This document shows, piece by piece, positions 42,251-52,079 of a stretch of DNA of 64,000 bases. The stretch covers positions 1,426,001 to 1,490,000 of the forward strand of contig NZ_CP147243.1 in the NCBI RefSeq assembly GCF_037198285.1. The letters are read 5' to 3'. A program made the translations under genes and the position numbers. This DNA is from Haladaptatus sp. DJG-WS-42 (GTDB lineage: Archaea; Halobacteriota; Halobacteria; Halobacteriales; Halococcaceae). Position 1 is the first letter of the stretch. Each line of letters starts with the position of its first letter. The notes under the pieces are model-generated. The model did no database searches, was not told the DNA's origin, and saw only the letters and a list, made by a program, of their open reading frames with translations.

Positions 42251-44233
42251 TCAGGCTTCGAACTTTTCGAGCAATCGGCCGTAGAAGGTGGCGTCGCCCT
42301 CCGCGGCGAGCTTCTCGACTATCAACTCCGGCGTCGAGCGCGCGAGGTGATTTTTCTGCGGCGAGCGGTTCACGACCAGTTCACCATCCACGAGGCCGAC
42401 CGCCTCGATACCGTCCACCGCGACGGTGTAATCCGCCGCATCGCGGATTTCGCCCGCGAGGTGGGAGACGAACACGCCCGACGCCTCGCGCTCGTCTAAG
42501 GCTTCGAGAATGCCCGCGATGATTTTCGCGCTTGCGCCGGGTTCGGTTATCGACTCCAACTCGTCTACGAGCACGAGCTTTTTCGCCTCGCCCGTGACGA
42601 GGCCCGCGAAGTCGCGCAGCGTGCTCTCGAACGCGCCCGCGTCGAGCGTCCCTTGGGTTTTCGCGTGGTAGTGGAGTTCTTCGACCAGCCCGACGCGTGC
42701 GTGTGCTGCGGGCACGGGAAGCCCCATGTGCGCGAGGATGACGATGACTGCACAGAGGTCGAGCGTCGAGGTTTTCCCCCCGCTGTTAACTCCCGAAAGG
42801 AGCGTGACGCCGGAGACGGCGTAGTCAACCGGTTCGACCTCCTCGAAGGACACGTCGAGCAGGGGCGAGCGGCCGCTTTCGATGGCGAAGCCTTCGCCCG
42901 ACAGTTCGGGCATCACGCAGTCGAAATCCGCGACAAAGCGCGCGATGGCGAGTTCCACGTCGAGTTCGAGCGACGCAAACACGAGTTCGTCCACCGCCTC
43001 CGTCAGCTCCGCCAACTCGCGGGCGACTTCGCGCTTTCTGCGCGCCGCCCGGCGGTCGCGCGCGACGGTCAAGTCCTCGCGCAACCGGCTCACGACTTTT
43101 TCTTGGTAGCCAACCGGAAACGTCGGCTCCTCGCCGAAAATCATCCGGGCGACTTCCTCTTCGCCCGCGTCCAGCGACAGCGAGTCCACGAGGTGGTCGC
43201 GCGCCGCTTCGATGGCCGCGTCGTACTCGTCTGCGAGTTCACGCGAGAGCAGCGAATCGACGCCCGCGCCCTGTTCGACGAGTGAGAGGAGGTCGGAGCC
43301 TTCGATGGTCACGTCACGGGCCTGAATCGCCTCGCGCAGCCGGTCGTTCGCCACGTTCTCGGCCATCGACACCGCCGCGTCTAAGTCGTTTGCGGCGTCG
43401 GTGAGCCGTTCCAATTCTTCGTCGCCCTTGACCGTCCCGTCGTCGTTTAGCCGTGACAGTCCAGCTTCGAGCGCGTCCAAATCGAGGCCCGAAGGTGGTT
43501 CCATTCCGGCTGCGCGGTGGACGCGAATCGCCGCCTGCAGGCGGGCGCGGTTCGTCGCAAAAAACGAGAGCGTGCGTTCGGGGACGATTTCGACCGGCGT
43601 GTCGAGCGCGTCGGGTTTCACCTGCACGTCGCCGTCGATGTCCACGCCCGCGAACTCCTCATCGAGGGCGATGACGGTGGCGTAGCCACGGGCCAAATCC
43701 CCGAGTCTGCGCGCGTCTTCGACGATTTCGACGCTCAGTTCGGGGACGGCGTCTTTTGCTTCGGCGTACGTCTCTGCGTCCATCGTCGCGAGACACCGGT
43801 CGCGCACCCGGACCCCGCGCGGGTGGACAAGCGGTTCGACGGCTGAAAGCGCCTCCAGCACCTCCGGCGTTGGCTCGCGCTCTGTGGCTTGCTCGACGAA
43901 CGCGCGCACCTCGTCGATGCGCGAGCGTTTCGAACTCGGAAACAGCGTCTCAAGGCGCTTTTTCGCGTACGTCGTGACGGTGCGCTGTTGGAGCAGCGAC
44001 AGGGTGTCTCCGTAGAGTTCGCGGGCGCGATTGGTGGCGAGGAATCGCCCGGGGTCGCCGTGTTGCTCGCGGATGGCCGCCCGCGCGATGCTCGCTGCGC
44101 GCCCTTCGGTGATGCCGGGTGCGCTCGATAACCGCAGGACGTCGCCGCGTTTGAGTGCCGTCTCGGGGTCGTCGAGCTGCGCAAGTGCCGCCGCTGTCTT
44201 CTCGCCAACGCCCGGGATGCCCTCGAAATCCAT
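42251..44233 (-). CDS. MutS-related ATPase with N-terminal HhH domain
   Basis: 660 residues. An N-terminal helix-hairpin-helix region (GIPGVGEKTAAALAQL, APGITEGRAASI) is followed by a helical core, and the C-terminal ATPase domain carries Walker A SGVNSGGKTS and Walker B LVLVDELESI. The mismatch-recognition domain of MutS1 is absent, so this is nearer to the MutS5/MutS2-like haloarchaeal group. Role in DNA repair or recombination is inferred. A Smr nuclease domain is not visible. Confidence 0.85.
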   Translation of the reverse strand: MDFEGIPGVGEKTAAALAQLDDPETALKRGDVLRLSSAPGITEGRAASIARAAIREQHGDPGRFLATNRARELYGDTLSLLQQRTVTTYAKKRLETLFPSSKRSRIDEVRAFVEQATEREPTPEVLEALSAVEPLVHPRGVRVRDRCLATMDAETYAEAKDAVPELSVEIVEDARRLGDLARGYATVIALDEEFAGVDIDGDVQVKPDALDTPVEIVPERTLSFFATNRARLQAAIRVHRAAGMEPPSGLDLDALEAGLSRLNDDGTVKGDEELERLTDAANDLDAAVSMAENVANDRLREAIQARDVTIEGSDLLSLVEQGAGVDSLLSRELADEYDAAIEAARDHLVDSLSLDAGEEEVARMIFGEEPTFPVGYQEKVVSRLREDLTVARDRRAARRKREVARELAELTEAVDELVFASLELDVELAIARFVADFDCVMPELSGEGFAIESGRSPLLDVSFEEVEPVDYAVSGVTLLSGVNSGGKTSTLDLCAVIVILAHMGLPVPAAHARVGLVEELHYHAKTQGTLDAGAFESTLRDFAGLVTGEAKKLVLVDELESITEPGASAKIIAGILEALDEREASGVFVSHLAGEIRDAADYTVAVDGIEAVGLVDGELVVNRSPQKNHLARSTPELIVEKLAAEGDATFYGRLLEKFEA

Positions 44234-44423
44234 TCAGCGCAGTGATACCCACCCCGAGACAAAAAGCGTTCGCGGTGACAGACGCTCGCCCTCCGTCCCG
44301 GGAAACTCCTGATTTCGGGAGTGACAGCCCGTCTTGAAGCAGGATTATCCACTCTGCGAGCGTCGAAGCTAGTATGGTGTGGTTGGTGCGCGACGACAGA
44401 CAGGTCGCCGCGGGGGTGGATTG

Positions 44424-45650
44424 ATGGCTGGACGCATTTCGAAGGGACAGGTTCCGTGGCGCTCGCGGACGGTACAGGTCGTTCTCTTGAGCACGCTGCT
44501 CGCGCCAATCGGCGTCCCGCTCATCGCCCCGGCGCTCCCGGTGATTCGTGACGCTTTCGTCGTCACGGACGCACAGGCGAGCCTCGTCGTCAGCGCCTAC
44601 TTCGTCGTCGGTATCGTGCTCTCACCGTTCATTGGCCTGCTCGCAGACCGCGTCGGCAGAAAACGCGTGCTCGTGACGAGTCTGTTCGCCTTCGGCCTCA
44701 CCGGTGGGGCCATCTTCTTCGCGCCAAACTTCACGGCGCTGCTCGTCCTCCGGGCGATTCAGGGCACGGCCGCTGCCGGGCTGTTCGTCGCCACCGTGAC
44801 CATCATCGGCGACACCTTCGAGGGAACCCAACGAAACGCCGTTCTCGGCATGAATATCGCCGTCCTTTCGGCGGGCGCGGCGCTGTTCCCGCTCGTCGGT
44901 GGCATCCTCGTCACCTTCGGGTGGAACGTCCCGTTTGTCGCCTGCCTGCTCGCACTCCCGGTGGGGCTGTTTGCCTTGCTCGCGCTCGAAGAGCCGGCCG
45001 TCGAGCGCGAAATGCGCAGTCTCACCTACCTCCGCGGTGCGGTCTCGGTGGTCACGGGGCCGAACACGCTGTTTCTCTACGCCGCGGCGTTCGCCACCGA
45101 ACTGCTGCTGTTCGGGGCTATCATCACGGTCTTGCCGTTTTTACTCAACGAACAGTATGCCCTTGCGCCGGTGTTCATCGGCGGCATCATCGTCGCGGCA
45201 GAGGCCGGGTCTATCGTCGTTTCGACCCAGAACGGGCGGCTCGCGGGCTACGTCTCGAACGGCCTGCTCGTCGCGGGCGGATTCGTCTGCTTCGGCGTTG
45301 GCCTGCTCGTCATCTGGCTCGCGCCGAGCGTCCTCATCGTGGCCGCTGGCGCAGTCGTCGTCGGCGCGGGCCTCGGGCTCTCGATGCCCGCGGTTGACGC
45401 CGCCATCAGCGACGTGGTGAGCGGTGAGTACCGCGCCGGGGCGCTCAGCCTGCGCAACAGCACCACCTTCCTCGGCCGGGCGACCGGCCCGGCACTGTTC
45501 GCGGGGCTTGCGACCGTCACGGGTTACCCACTGCTCTTGCTCGGTGCGGGGCTCGTCTCGATTGTATTCGCGCTCGTCATCGTCGCCGTCGCCAGCAGAC
45601 TGCTCGCAGAGACGACGCTTCCGCCTGAGGAGCCGGAGGAAATCGTATGA
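44424..45650 (+). CDS. MFS transporter
   Basis: 408 residues from the ATG at 44424. Twelve hydrophobic segments; the signature after helix 2 is GLLADRVGRKRVL, the classical MFS loop motif, and GLGLSMPAVDAA near helix 10 resembles the drug/proton antiporter pattern. Probably a multidrug or small-molecule exporter. The stop overlaps the next gene by 4 bases (ATGA). Confidence 0.9.
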   Translation: MAGRISKGQVPWRSRTVQVVLLSTLLAPIGVPLIAPALPVIRDAFVVTDAQASLVVSAYFVVGIVLSPFIGLLADRVGRKRVLVTSLFAFGLTGGAIFFAPNFTALLVLRAIQGTAAAGLFVATVTIIGDTFEGTQRNAVLGMNIAVLSAGAALFPLVGGILVTFGWNVPFVACLLALPVGLFALLALEEPAVEREMRSLTYLRGAVSVVTGPNTLFLYAAAFATELLLFGAIITVLPFLLNEQYALAPVFIGGIIVAAEAGSIVVSTQNGRLAGYVSNGLLVAGGFVCFGVGLLVIWLAPSVLIVAAGAVVVGAGLGLSMPAVDAAISDVVSGEYRAGALSLRNSTTFLGRATGPALFAGLATVTGYPLLLLGAGLVSIVFALVIVAVASRLLAETTLPPEEPEEIV

Positions 45651-46138
45651 CCACCGCACCGTTGGCCGTCCAAGACTCGTGGCCGGAGCTGACCTGTTAC
45701 GGCTGTGGCCCCGCGAACCACCACGGCTTCCAGCTCAAGAGCTACGAAGACGGCGAGGCGCTCGTGGCGACCGTCCACCCTGACGAACGATTCAACGCCG
45801 GGTTCGCACAGGTGCTGTACGGTGGCTACATCGCGTCGGTCATCGACTGTCACGCCATGTGGACGGCGATGACAGCGGCGTATCAGACTGAAGGCCGTCC
45901 GCTCGGGAGCGCGCCGCGCATCGCCTGTGTCACCGGCCGACTCGACGTGTCCTACCTGCGACCGACGCCGCTCGGCGTCCCGATTCACCTGCGCGGGTGG
46001 ATTGAGGGTGACGTGGGCCCGAAGATGCGGGTTCGGGTCGAACTCGGCCCCGAGGGTGCCGTGACCGCCACCGGCTCGGTCATCGCGGTGCAGTACGACT
46101 TGTTTCGTGACCCACTCGCCCGGCCCGCACACCCCTGA
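45647..46138 (+). CDS. PaaI-family hotdog thioesterase
   Basis: 163 residues. The GCGPANHHGFQLKSYEDGE start and the VLYGGYIASVIDCHAMWT helix match the acyl-CoA thioesterase hotdog fold (4HBT). An Asp (IDCH) in the expected helix serves as the likely catalytic residue. Translationally coupled to the MFS transporter. The acyl substrate is unknown. Confidence 0.87.
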   Translation: MTTAPLAVQDSWPELTCYGCGPANHHGFQLKSYEDGEALVATVHPDERFNAGFAQVLYGGYIASVIDCHAMWTAMTAAYQTEGRPLGSAPRIACVTGRLDVSYLRPTPLGVPIHLRGWIEGDVGPKMRVRVELGPEGAVTATGSVIAVQYDLFRDPLARPAHP

Positions 46139-46182
46139 CGCGGGACAACGTGCTTTTCTGCGAGCGGGAAGTAACGACGCGC

Positions 46183-47052
46183 ATGCCTACGGTCGAGGAG
46201 AAAGCACAAGCCGTCCGCGCCGACCTCGCGGAGCGCGAGAGCGTCCTTATCGCCTTCAGTGGTGGCGTCGATTCGAGCGTCGTCGCGGCGCTCGCCGCAG
46301 ACGCACTCGGCGAGAACGCCGTCGCCTGCACCGCAAAGAGCGAGACGCTCCCCGACGCCGAACTCAGCGATGCCGTCTCCGTCGCCGAAGAAATCGGCAT
46401 CCGCCACGAACTCGTGGAGTTCAGCGAACTCGACAGCCCCGACTTCGTGAAAAACGACGAAGACCGGTGTTATCACTGCCGGACGATGCGACTCGGCAAG
46501 ATGTTCGACAAAGCCCGCGAACTCGGCATCGAACTCGTCTGCGACGGGACGAACGCTTCTGACTTAGGCGAGGGCCACCGACCCGGTCTGCGCGCCGTCG
46601 AGGAACTGAACGCCTACTCGCCGCTCGTCGCACAGGGCATCACCAAAGCCGAAGTCCGCGAGATTGCGGAACTGTACGACCTCTCGGTGGCCGACAAGCC
46701 CGCGATGGCGTGTCTCTCCTCGCGCATTCCGACCGGCCTCGAAGTCACCGAAGAACGTCTCACCCGCGTTGACAAAGCAGAACAGTTGCTCCGAACGTGG
46801 GGCTTCTCGCAGTTCCGGGTGCGCGACCACGACGGGCTCGCGCGCATCGAAATCGCGGGTGACGAACTGGAGCGCGCCCTCGACGTAGACTTCATCCGCG
46901 CCGCCCGTGACCATCTGAAAAACGTCGGCTTCGACCACGTCACGCTCGACCTCTTTGGCTATCGCACGGGGAGCGTGAGTCCGGCCGGTCAACAGGACGA
47001 TGAACCACTCGTCGAAAACGTGTTCGACGCTGAGTATCCGACCGGCAACTAG
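46183..47052 (+). CDS. larE: Sacrificial sulfur transferase LarE
   Basis: 289 residues from the ATG at 46183. The PP-loop SGGVDSSVVAALA binds ATP; a CYHCRTM segment and the MACLSSRIPTG segment hold the cysteines. LarE adds sulfur to the pyridinium cofactor precursor of nickel pincer nucleotide. Which cysteine donates sulfur, or whether a cluster is used, cannot be decided here. The converging phosphatase gene overlaps by 4 bases. larB is in this window; larC is not. Confidence 0.9.
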   Translation: MPTVEEKAQAVRADLAERESVLIAFSGGVDSSVVAALAADALGENAVACTAKSETLPDAELSDAVSVAEEIGIRHELVEFSELDSPDFVKNDEDRCYHCRTMRLGKMFDKARELGIELVCDGTNASDLGEGHRPGLRAVEELNAYSPLVAQGITKAEVREIAELYDLSVADKPAMACLSSRIPTGLEVTEERLTRVDKAEQLLRTWGFSQFRVRDHDGLARIEIAGDELERALDVDFIRAARDHLKNVGFDHVTLDLFGYRTGSVSPAGQQDDEPLVENVFDAEYPTGN

Positions 47053-47657
47053 TACGGCGTCTCGTTTTCGCGCACGACCCGCGCGGCTCCCTCCTCGACT
47101 TCGATTTCTGAGACGGCGCAGTTTTGCAGATTCATCCGCACGTAGCTGTCCACGATGTTGTAGCCCTGTAAATGGCCAAGCAGGAGGTAAAGGGGCCCGC
47201 CGTGGCTCACGACGAGCACGGTGTCGTCGTCGTGCCCATTCTCCGCGAGCTCCTGCCACCCGGCGAGCACGCGGTCTTTGACCTGCACGATGCTCTCGCC
47301 GCCGTCCGGAACCTTCGTCGCGGCTTCGAGGCCGGCTCTCTGTAGCGAAAACTCGGGAAATCGCTCTGCGATGTTGTCGTAGGTGAGTCCCTGATAGACG
47401 CCGAGGTCGCGCTCGCGCCACGCGGGGTCGAAGGTGGCCTCTGCAGCCACCGACTCACGGATGAGCGCCGTCGTTTCGCGGGTGCGCGTCAGGTCGGAGG
47501 CGTAGATGTGAGAAATATCGTACGCTGCTGCGAGCGTTTCGCCGGTCGCCCGCGCTTGCTCTGCACCGGTTTCGGTGAGCTGTGAAGGAGCCCATCCCTG
47601 CATGCGTCGCTCGCGGTTCCAGTGCGTCTCGCCGTGGCGGACCACCAACACTCTCAT
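47049..47657 (-). CDS. Histidine phosphatase family protein
   Basis: 202 residues from the ATG at 47657. The catalytic RHG motif is in VVRHGETHWNRE, and the second His is in VVSHGGPLYLLLGH. Phosphoglycerate mutase-like phosphatase; the substrate is unknown (sugar phosphates are usual). Start is supported by the family N-terminus. Confidence 0.9.
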   Translation of the reverse strand: MRVLVVRHGETHWNRERRMQGWAPSQLTETGAEQARATGETLAAAYDISHIYASDLTRTRETTALIRESVAAEATFDPAWRERDLGVYQGLTYDNIAERFPEFSLQRAGLEAATKVPDGGESIVQVKDRVLAGWQELAENGHDDDTVLVVSHGGPLYLLLGHLQGYNIVDSYVRMNLQNCAVSEIEVEEGAARVVRENETPY

Positions 47658-47691
47658 TCGAGTGGGCAGAGGGCGGGGGGAGAAAAGAGTG

Positions 47692-48468
47692 TTATCGCTG
47701 CGTCCAGCGCAGGAGCAACAGGGTTCCTTCGAACAGCGCAATCATCGTGGCGGCGACGATGATGGGCGCCATCCCCGTCGGGTCGGGGCTGAACAGGAAC
47801 GCGATGCCCGCAAAGGCCCCCCAGAAGTAGAGGCGGCGGTCTGCGAGCCACTGGCGGGTGGTCAGCCCCATCATGATGGCAAGCATGACCATGAGCGGAA
47901 TCTGGAAGATGAGCGCGAAAAAGCCCATCAGCAACACGATGAGGTTGAACGTCTCGGTCAGGCCGTAGGCGACGGTCGCGGCTCCCTGCGTGTAGTACGT
48001 GAAGTACGTGAAGATGGTCGGGAGGACGAGGTAGAACGCGAACGAGACGCCAATGAAGGCAAGGATGAGACTCGTCGGGACGGCGGCGAGGTAGTATTTA
48101 CGCTCGTGTTTGTAGAGGCCAGGGCGCATGAACAGGTACGTCTCGTAGACGAACACGGGGAGCGCGATGACGAACCCGGCGAGGGTGGCGACCTTGAGCC
48201 GCGCGAGCAACAGCGCGAGCGGGTGGTAGACGCGCGGCCGGGCAACGTCGGTGCCGGGGAGAATGTTGTTCCAGAGGAAGTTGATGATCTGGTCTGCGAA
48301 GGGAAAGACGATGCCGCTCACGACGGCCATAATGATGAGGACGATGCCGGTGCGTCGCACCATCTCTTCGATGTGCGCTGCAAGTGGCATCTCCTTGTCA
48401 GAAGAGGGGCCTTCGCTCACGATGCCGCCGTCTTCTTCGACCGGCGGTGCCGAAAAGTGGTCAGCCAT
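47692..48468 (-). CDS. tatC: Sec-independent protein translocase TatC (single form)
   Basis: 258 residues with six transmembrane segments. The conserved EMVRR region after the N-terminus and the FVYETYLFMRPGLYKHERKY loop with its Pro/Glu are typical. Haloarchaea send most exported proteins through Tat. Divergent from the fused double TatC gene, the usual haloarchaeal arrangement. Confidence 0.93.
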   Translation of the reverse strand: MADHFSAPPVEEDGGIVSEGPSSDKEMPLAAHIEEMVRRTGIVLIIMAVVSGIVFPFADQIINFLWNNILPGTDVARPRVYHPLALLLARLKVATLAGFVIALPVFVYETYLFMRPGLYKHERKYYLAAVPTSLILAFIGVSFAFYLVLPTIFTYFTYYTQGAATVAYGLTETFNLIVLLMGFFALIFQIPLMVMLAIMMGLTTRQWLADRRLYFWGAFAGIAFLFSPDPTGMAPIIVAATMIALFEGTLLLLRWTQR

Positions 48469-48593
48469 CGGCTCTTTCCTCCGCTACTCCCGTCATTATA
48501 CGAGGGTAGTCAGGCCAACGTTTGTAAGCTTTCTTCTCCGCGCAGAGAACAAGATTGATAACTCAGACCGGGCTACGTTCGCCAGATACGGGG

Positions 48594-50576
48594 ATGTCTG
48601 GAGCGATAGACGACGACACGAAACGCGCTGTCGCAAGCGGGCGCGAAACGCTCGGCGCGATGCTCAGCACCGCACAGACCCATCTGCAGAAGGTGTTCAT
48701 CGTGTTCGTCATCGGGCTGATGGGCACTATCTACGCCCTGCGCGAGTTCGTCTGGCTGCGACTCAAAGCCGACCTGTTCTCGAAACTCGGTGACAACGTC
48801 GCCTCTCAGACCGACGTGATTGCGGTCACGCCGTTCGACGTCATCCTGTTACAGGTGAAAATCGGCCTCGTCGTCGGCGCGCTCCTCGCTCTCCCCTTCC
48901 TCATCTATTATTCGCGCGATGCGCTTCGCGAACGCAACCTCTGGCCGACCCAGCGCATCGGCTTTTGGAAACTCGCGTTCGTCCTCACGCTGAGTTTCGC
49001 CCTGTTCGTCGGCGGCGTCGTCTACGCCTACTTCCTGTTTTTCCCGCTGATGTTCGAGTTCCTCGCCGGGAACGCGATTCAAGGCGGCTTCCAGCCGACG
49101 TACTCCATCGTCCACTGGGCACAGTTCGTCTTCTTGCTCACTGTTTCGTTCGGCCTCGCCGCCCAGCTTCCGCTGGCGATGAGCGGCCTCGCGTACATCG
49201 AAGTCGTCCCCTACGAAACGTGGCGCGACAAGTGGCGCCACGCCGTGGTCGCCATCTTCGTCTTCGGCGCGCTGTTCTCGCCCCCAGACCCCTTCACGCA
49301 AATCATGTGGGCCGTGCCGTTGCTCATCCTCTACGGGTTCAGCCTCGGGTTGACCAAGATCGTCGTCTCGACACGCCGGTCACGGAAGGCCCCCGACGCG
49401 GCGAGCGCGGGCGACCCCGCAGACATCGATATCGGGCCGCTCGATGCGGCCGCCATCGCCGCCGCACCCGCAGAAGTATTCGCGGCGATGTCCGAAGACG
49501 AGGCGCTCCAACACGCGAGCGCCGCGATGCAAGACGACGACGCGGACAAGGCCCAAGCCATCTTAGACCGCTTCGACGAGGTCCAAGAGGCGCTCGAAGC
49601 CGAACCGGTCGAAAACGGTGCGACGGCCGCCGCGGCGAACGACATGGCCGAAGCCGACGACGAGGAAGCACCTGTCGAAACCGAAGCGGATGTCGAAGAC
49701 CGAGAAGAGCGGGAGCGCGAAGAGTCGAGTGCCATCACGCGCACGACGACGGGCATCGTGAACGCCTTCTCGGAGGACGAAAAGTCAGAAGATGACATCG
49801 GCGGCTACTACTACGACATCGCGTTCATTTTGGACAGCCTCACGTCCAAGGCGTTCTGGCTGGTCGGCACGTTCATGCTCGTCCTCGCTTCGGTGTTCAT
49901 TTTCCTCTATCAGGGCGGGATTGGCCTCATCAAGGCCGACTTCCTGCGTCGCCTGCCAGAAGCCGTGCGCCCAGAAGAGGTGGGCATCGTCGCGCTCCAC
50001 CCCGTCGAAGCGCTCATCTTCGAGGTGAAGATCGCCACGGTGCTCGCCGCCGTCTCGATTATCCCCGTGTTGCTCTACTTCGCGTGGCCAGCGCTCAAAG
50101 AGCGCGGCTTCGCCCGCGGCAACCGGAACGTCTTGCTCGTCTGGGGGCTGTCGCTGTTCGTTGGCATCATCGCCGGGAGCGCCTTTGGCTACTCCTACAT
50201 CGCGCCAACGGTCATCTCGTGGCTCACAAACGACGCGATTCAGGCGAACATGATCATCTCCTATCGCATCAACGCCTTTGGCTGGCTGGTGTTCCTCACC
50301 ACCGCCGGGGTTGGCATCCTCGCCATGATTCCGGTCACGATGTTGCTGTTCCACCGCGGACGCATCATCACCTACCGCACGTTCCGTGGCCGCTGGCGCG
50401 AGGTCACCATCGCCGTCCTCGCAATTGCGGCGTTTGGCGCGCCCGGCGGGATGTTCATGATGTTCATCCTCGCCATCCCGACGCTGCTTGCCTACTTCCT
50501 CGGGCTTGGCCTGCTCTGGGTCGTTACGCTCGGCGGCCGCCGCGTCCCCGAGAAAAAGCAAGCGGGTGCGGATTAG
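48594..50576 (+). CDS. tatC2: Fused double TatC (TatC2-type)
   Basis: 660 residues from the ATG at 48594. Two TatC units of ~6 TM each (about 30-265 and 405-655) are joined by a long acidic linker (~275-400) with extra hydrophobic parts, giving a 14-helix protein typical of haloarchaea only. Each unit has PFDVILLQVKIGLV or HPVEALIFEVKIATV, the family helix motif. It is part of the Tat translocase. Divergent from the single tatC. Confidence 0.93.
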   Translation: MSGAIDDDTKRAVASGRETLGAMLSTAQTHLQKVFIVFVIGLMGTIYALREFVWLRLKADLFSKLGDNVASQTDVIAVTPFDVILLQVKIGLVVGALLALPFLIYYSRDALRERNLWPTQRIGFWKLAFVLTLSFALFVGGVVYAYFLFFPLMFEFLAGNAIQGGFQPTYSIVHWAQFVFLLTVSFGLAAQLPLAMSGLAYIEVVPYETWRDKWRHAVVAIFVFGALFSPPDPFTQIMWAVPLLILYGFSLGLTKIVVSTRRSRKAPDAASAGDPADIDIGPLDAAAIAAAPAEVFAAMSEDEALQHASAAMQDDDADKAQAILDRFDEVQEALEAEPVENGATAAAANDMAEADDEEAPVETEADVEDREEREREESSAITRTTTGIVNAFSEDEKSEDDIGGYYYDIAFILDSLTSKAFWLVGTFMLVLASVFIFLYQGGIGLIKADFLRRLPEAVRPEEVGIVALHPVEALIFEVKIATVLAAVSIIPVLLYFAWPALKERGFARGNRNVLLVWGLSLFVGIIAGSAFGYSYIAPTVISWLTNDAIQANMIISYRINAFGWLVFLTTAGVGILAMIPVTMLLFHRGRIITYRTFRGRWREVTIAVLAIAAFGAPGGMFMMFILAIPTLLAYFLGLGLLWVVTLGGRRVPEKKQAGAD

Positions 50577-50585
50577 TACAGGTTT

Positions 50586-50605
50586 AAGTAATCGAGTCAT
50601 TACTT
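50586..50605. promoter_or_regulatory. Possible operator: inverted repeat before the RHH gene
   Basis: AAGTAAT (50586-50592) and ATTACTT (50599-50605) are perfect 7-bp arms with 6 bases between, ending 6 bases before the ATG of the ribbon-helix-helix gene. RHH proteins often bind such sites to repress their own gene. Confidence 0.55.
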
Positions 50606-50611
50606 TTTCAT

Positions 50612-50785
50612 ATGCCAAAAATCAGCGTTGAGGTGCCCCAGGAACTCCTTTCAGACCTTGATGCCCACGTCGGAGACGAAGGCAAATTTGTCAACCGAAG
50701 CGAGGCGATCCGCGCCTCGATTCGAAAGATGCTCGATTTACTCGATGAAATCGACGACCGACACGGGAGAATCGAGGATGAGTGA
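50612..50785 (+). CDS. Ribbon-helix-helix transcriptional regulator
   Basis: 57 residues: MPKISVEVPQELLSDLDAHV, then NRSEAIRASIRKMLDLL. A compact CopG-type RHH domain with no ligand domain. Its last 8 bases overlap the next ORF, the transporter, so they are co-expressed. An inverted repeat sits directly upstream, suggesting autoregulation. Confidence 0.85.
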   Translation: MPKISVEVPQELLSDLDAHVGDEGKFVNRSEAIRASIRKMLDLLDEIDDRHGRIEDE

Positions 50786-51494
50786 CGGGGAGGATATCGT
50801 CGTCATCTCGCTCGCTTCGCTCTTCATCACCGCGCTCGTCACGGCCCAACTCACCGCCTCGAAGGTGCTCGCGTTCGCCATCCCTTTCTCGCTTCCCTTC
50901 ACCGGCAACACGCTCACGCTCCCCGGCGCGGCGCTTGCCTACGCGCTCACCTTCTTCGCCTCTGACTGCTACGCCGAACTCTACGGCAGAAAGCGTGCGA
51001 CCCGCCTCGTGAACATCGGCTTCGTGATGAACTTCGTCATGCTCGCGCTCGTCTGGACGACGATTCAAGCGCCGACGTTCCAGTTCTCGCCGGTCGACGC
51101 CGCGACCTTCGAGACCGTCCTCGGCGCGAGCACGAACATCGTCATCGGCAGCCTCGCCGCCTACCTCGTGAGCCAGAACTGGGACGTCTTCGCGTTCCAC
51201 AAAATCAGAGAATACACCAACGGCGACCATCTCTGGCTCAGAAACATCGGCTCGACCGCGAGCAGCCAGATCATCGACACCGTCATCTTCGTCACGCTCG
51301 CGTTCCTCCTCGTGCCCCAACTCCTCGGGACGGGCGCACCCCTGCCGCTCGCACAAGTCGCGGGCCTCATTGTTGGCCAGTACATCCTCAAACTCCTGAT
51401 TGCGTTCGCGGACACCCCGTTCGTCTACGCCGTCGTTGGCTACGTCCGCTCGCGCGAGGACGCCGCGGAAACCGGCGGCTTCGTGTTCGAATAG
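50778..51494 (+). CDS. Queuosine precursor transporter-like (VUT/YhhQ) membrane protein
   Basis: 238 residues from the ATG at 50778. The pattern, with ITALVTAQLTASKVLAF in helix 1, FFASDCYAELYGRKRATRLV, and several later helices, matches the YhhQ/VUT family that imports queuosine precursors in bacteria. In archaea the related substrate for archaeosine is not certain. It overlaps the RHH gene by 8 bases. Confidence 0.87.
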   Translation: MSDGEDIVVISLASLFITALVTAQLTASKVLAFAIPFSLPFTGNTLTLPGAALAYALTFFASDCYAELYGRKRATRLVNIGFVMNFVMLALVWTTIQAPTFQFSPVDAATFETVLGASTNIVIGSLAAYLVSQNWDVFAFHKIREYTNGDHLWLRNIGSTASSQIIDTVIFVTLAFLLVPQLLGTGAPLPLAQVAGLIVGQYILKLLIAFADTPFVYAVVGYVRSREDAAETGGFVFE

Positions 51495-51581
51495 TACACC
51501 CTTCGCACTTCTCGCCTCTCGTTGTCGATTTCAGCCTGTACGTATAGAGCTATCTCGGTTCCGCCCCATCTGGACGGGGCT

Positions 51582-52079
51582 ATGTCGAAGACACAGGCAC
51601 TCCCACCGGTGGTTCGGACCGCAGACGAAGGCGACGTGTACAACATCCTTGGCGGACTCGCGCTCATCAAAGTAACCGGCTCCGAGACGGGCGGGGCGTT
51701 TGGCCTCGTCGAACAGCGGTCGAACGCCGGGATGGCGACGCCGCTGCACGTCCACCACCAAGAGGACGAACTGTTCTACGTCATCGACGGACAGGTCACC
51801 TACCACGTAGACGGCGAGGAAATCACCGCGCCCGCCGGGACGACAGTGTTCGCCCCCCACGGGATTCCCCACGCCTTCCGTGTTGATACGGATGGCACGC
51901 GCTGGCTCGACATCCGCAAAGGCGGTGGCGAAGCGTTCTTCCGCGACATCGGTCTCGACGTAGATGGATTAGAACTGCCGACCGTTACACCACCCACCGA
52001 CGAGATGCTCGAGAAACTAAACGCACATCTCGAAAAATACGGCGTCGAACTGCTCGGCCCGTCGCCGCTCGTCGACTAG
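51582..52079 (+). CDS. Cupin-domain protein
   Basis: 165 residues from the ATG at 51582. Motif 1 is PLHVHHQEDELFYVIDG with two His and a Glu for metal binding; motif 2 is APHGIPHAFR. A quercetin dioxygenase-like single-barrel cupin. Substrate unknown. It converges with rlmE, with the stops overlapping. Confidence 0.85.
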   Translation: MSKTQALPPVVRTADEGDVYNILGGLALIKVTGSETGGAFGLVEQRSNAGMATPLHVHHQEDELFYVIDGQVTYHVDGEEITAPAGTTVFAPHGIPHAFRVDTDGTRWLDIRKGGGEAFFRDIGLDVDGLELPTVTPPTDEMLEKLNAHLEKYGVELLGPSPLVD

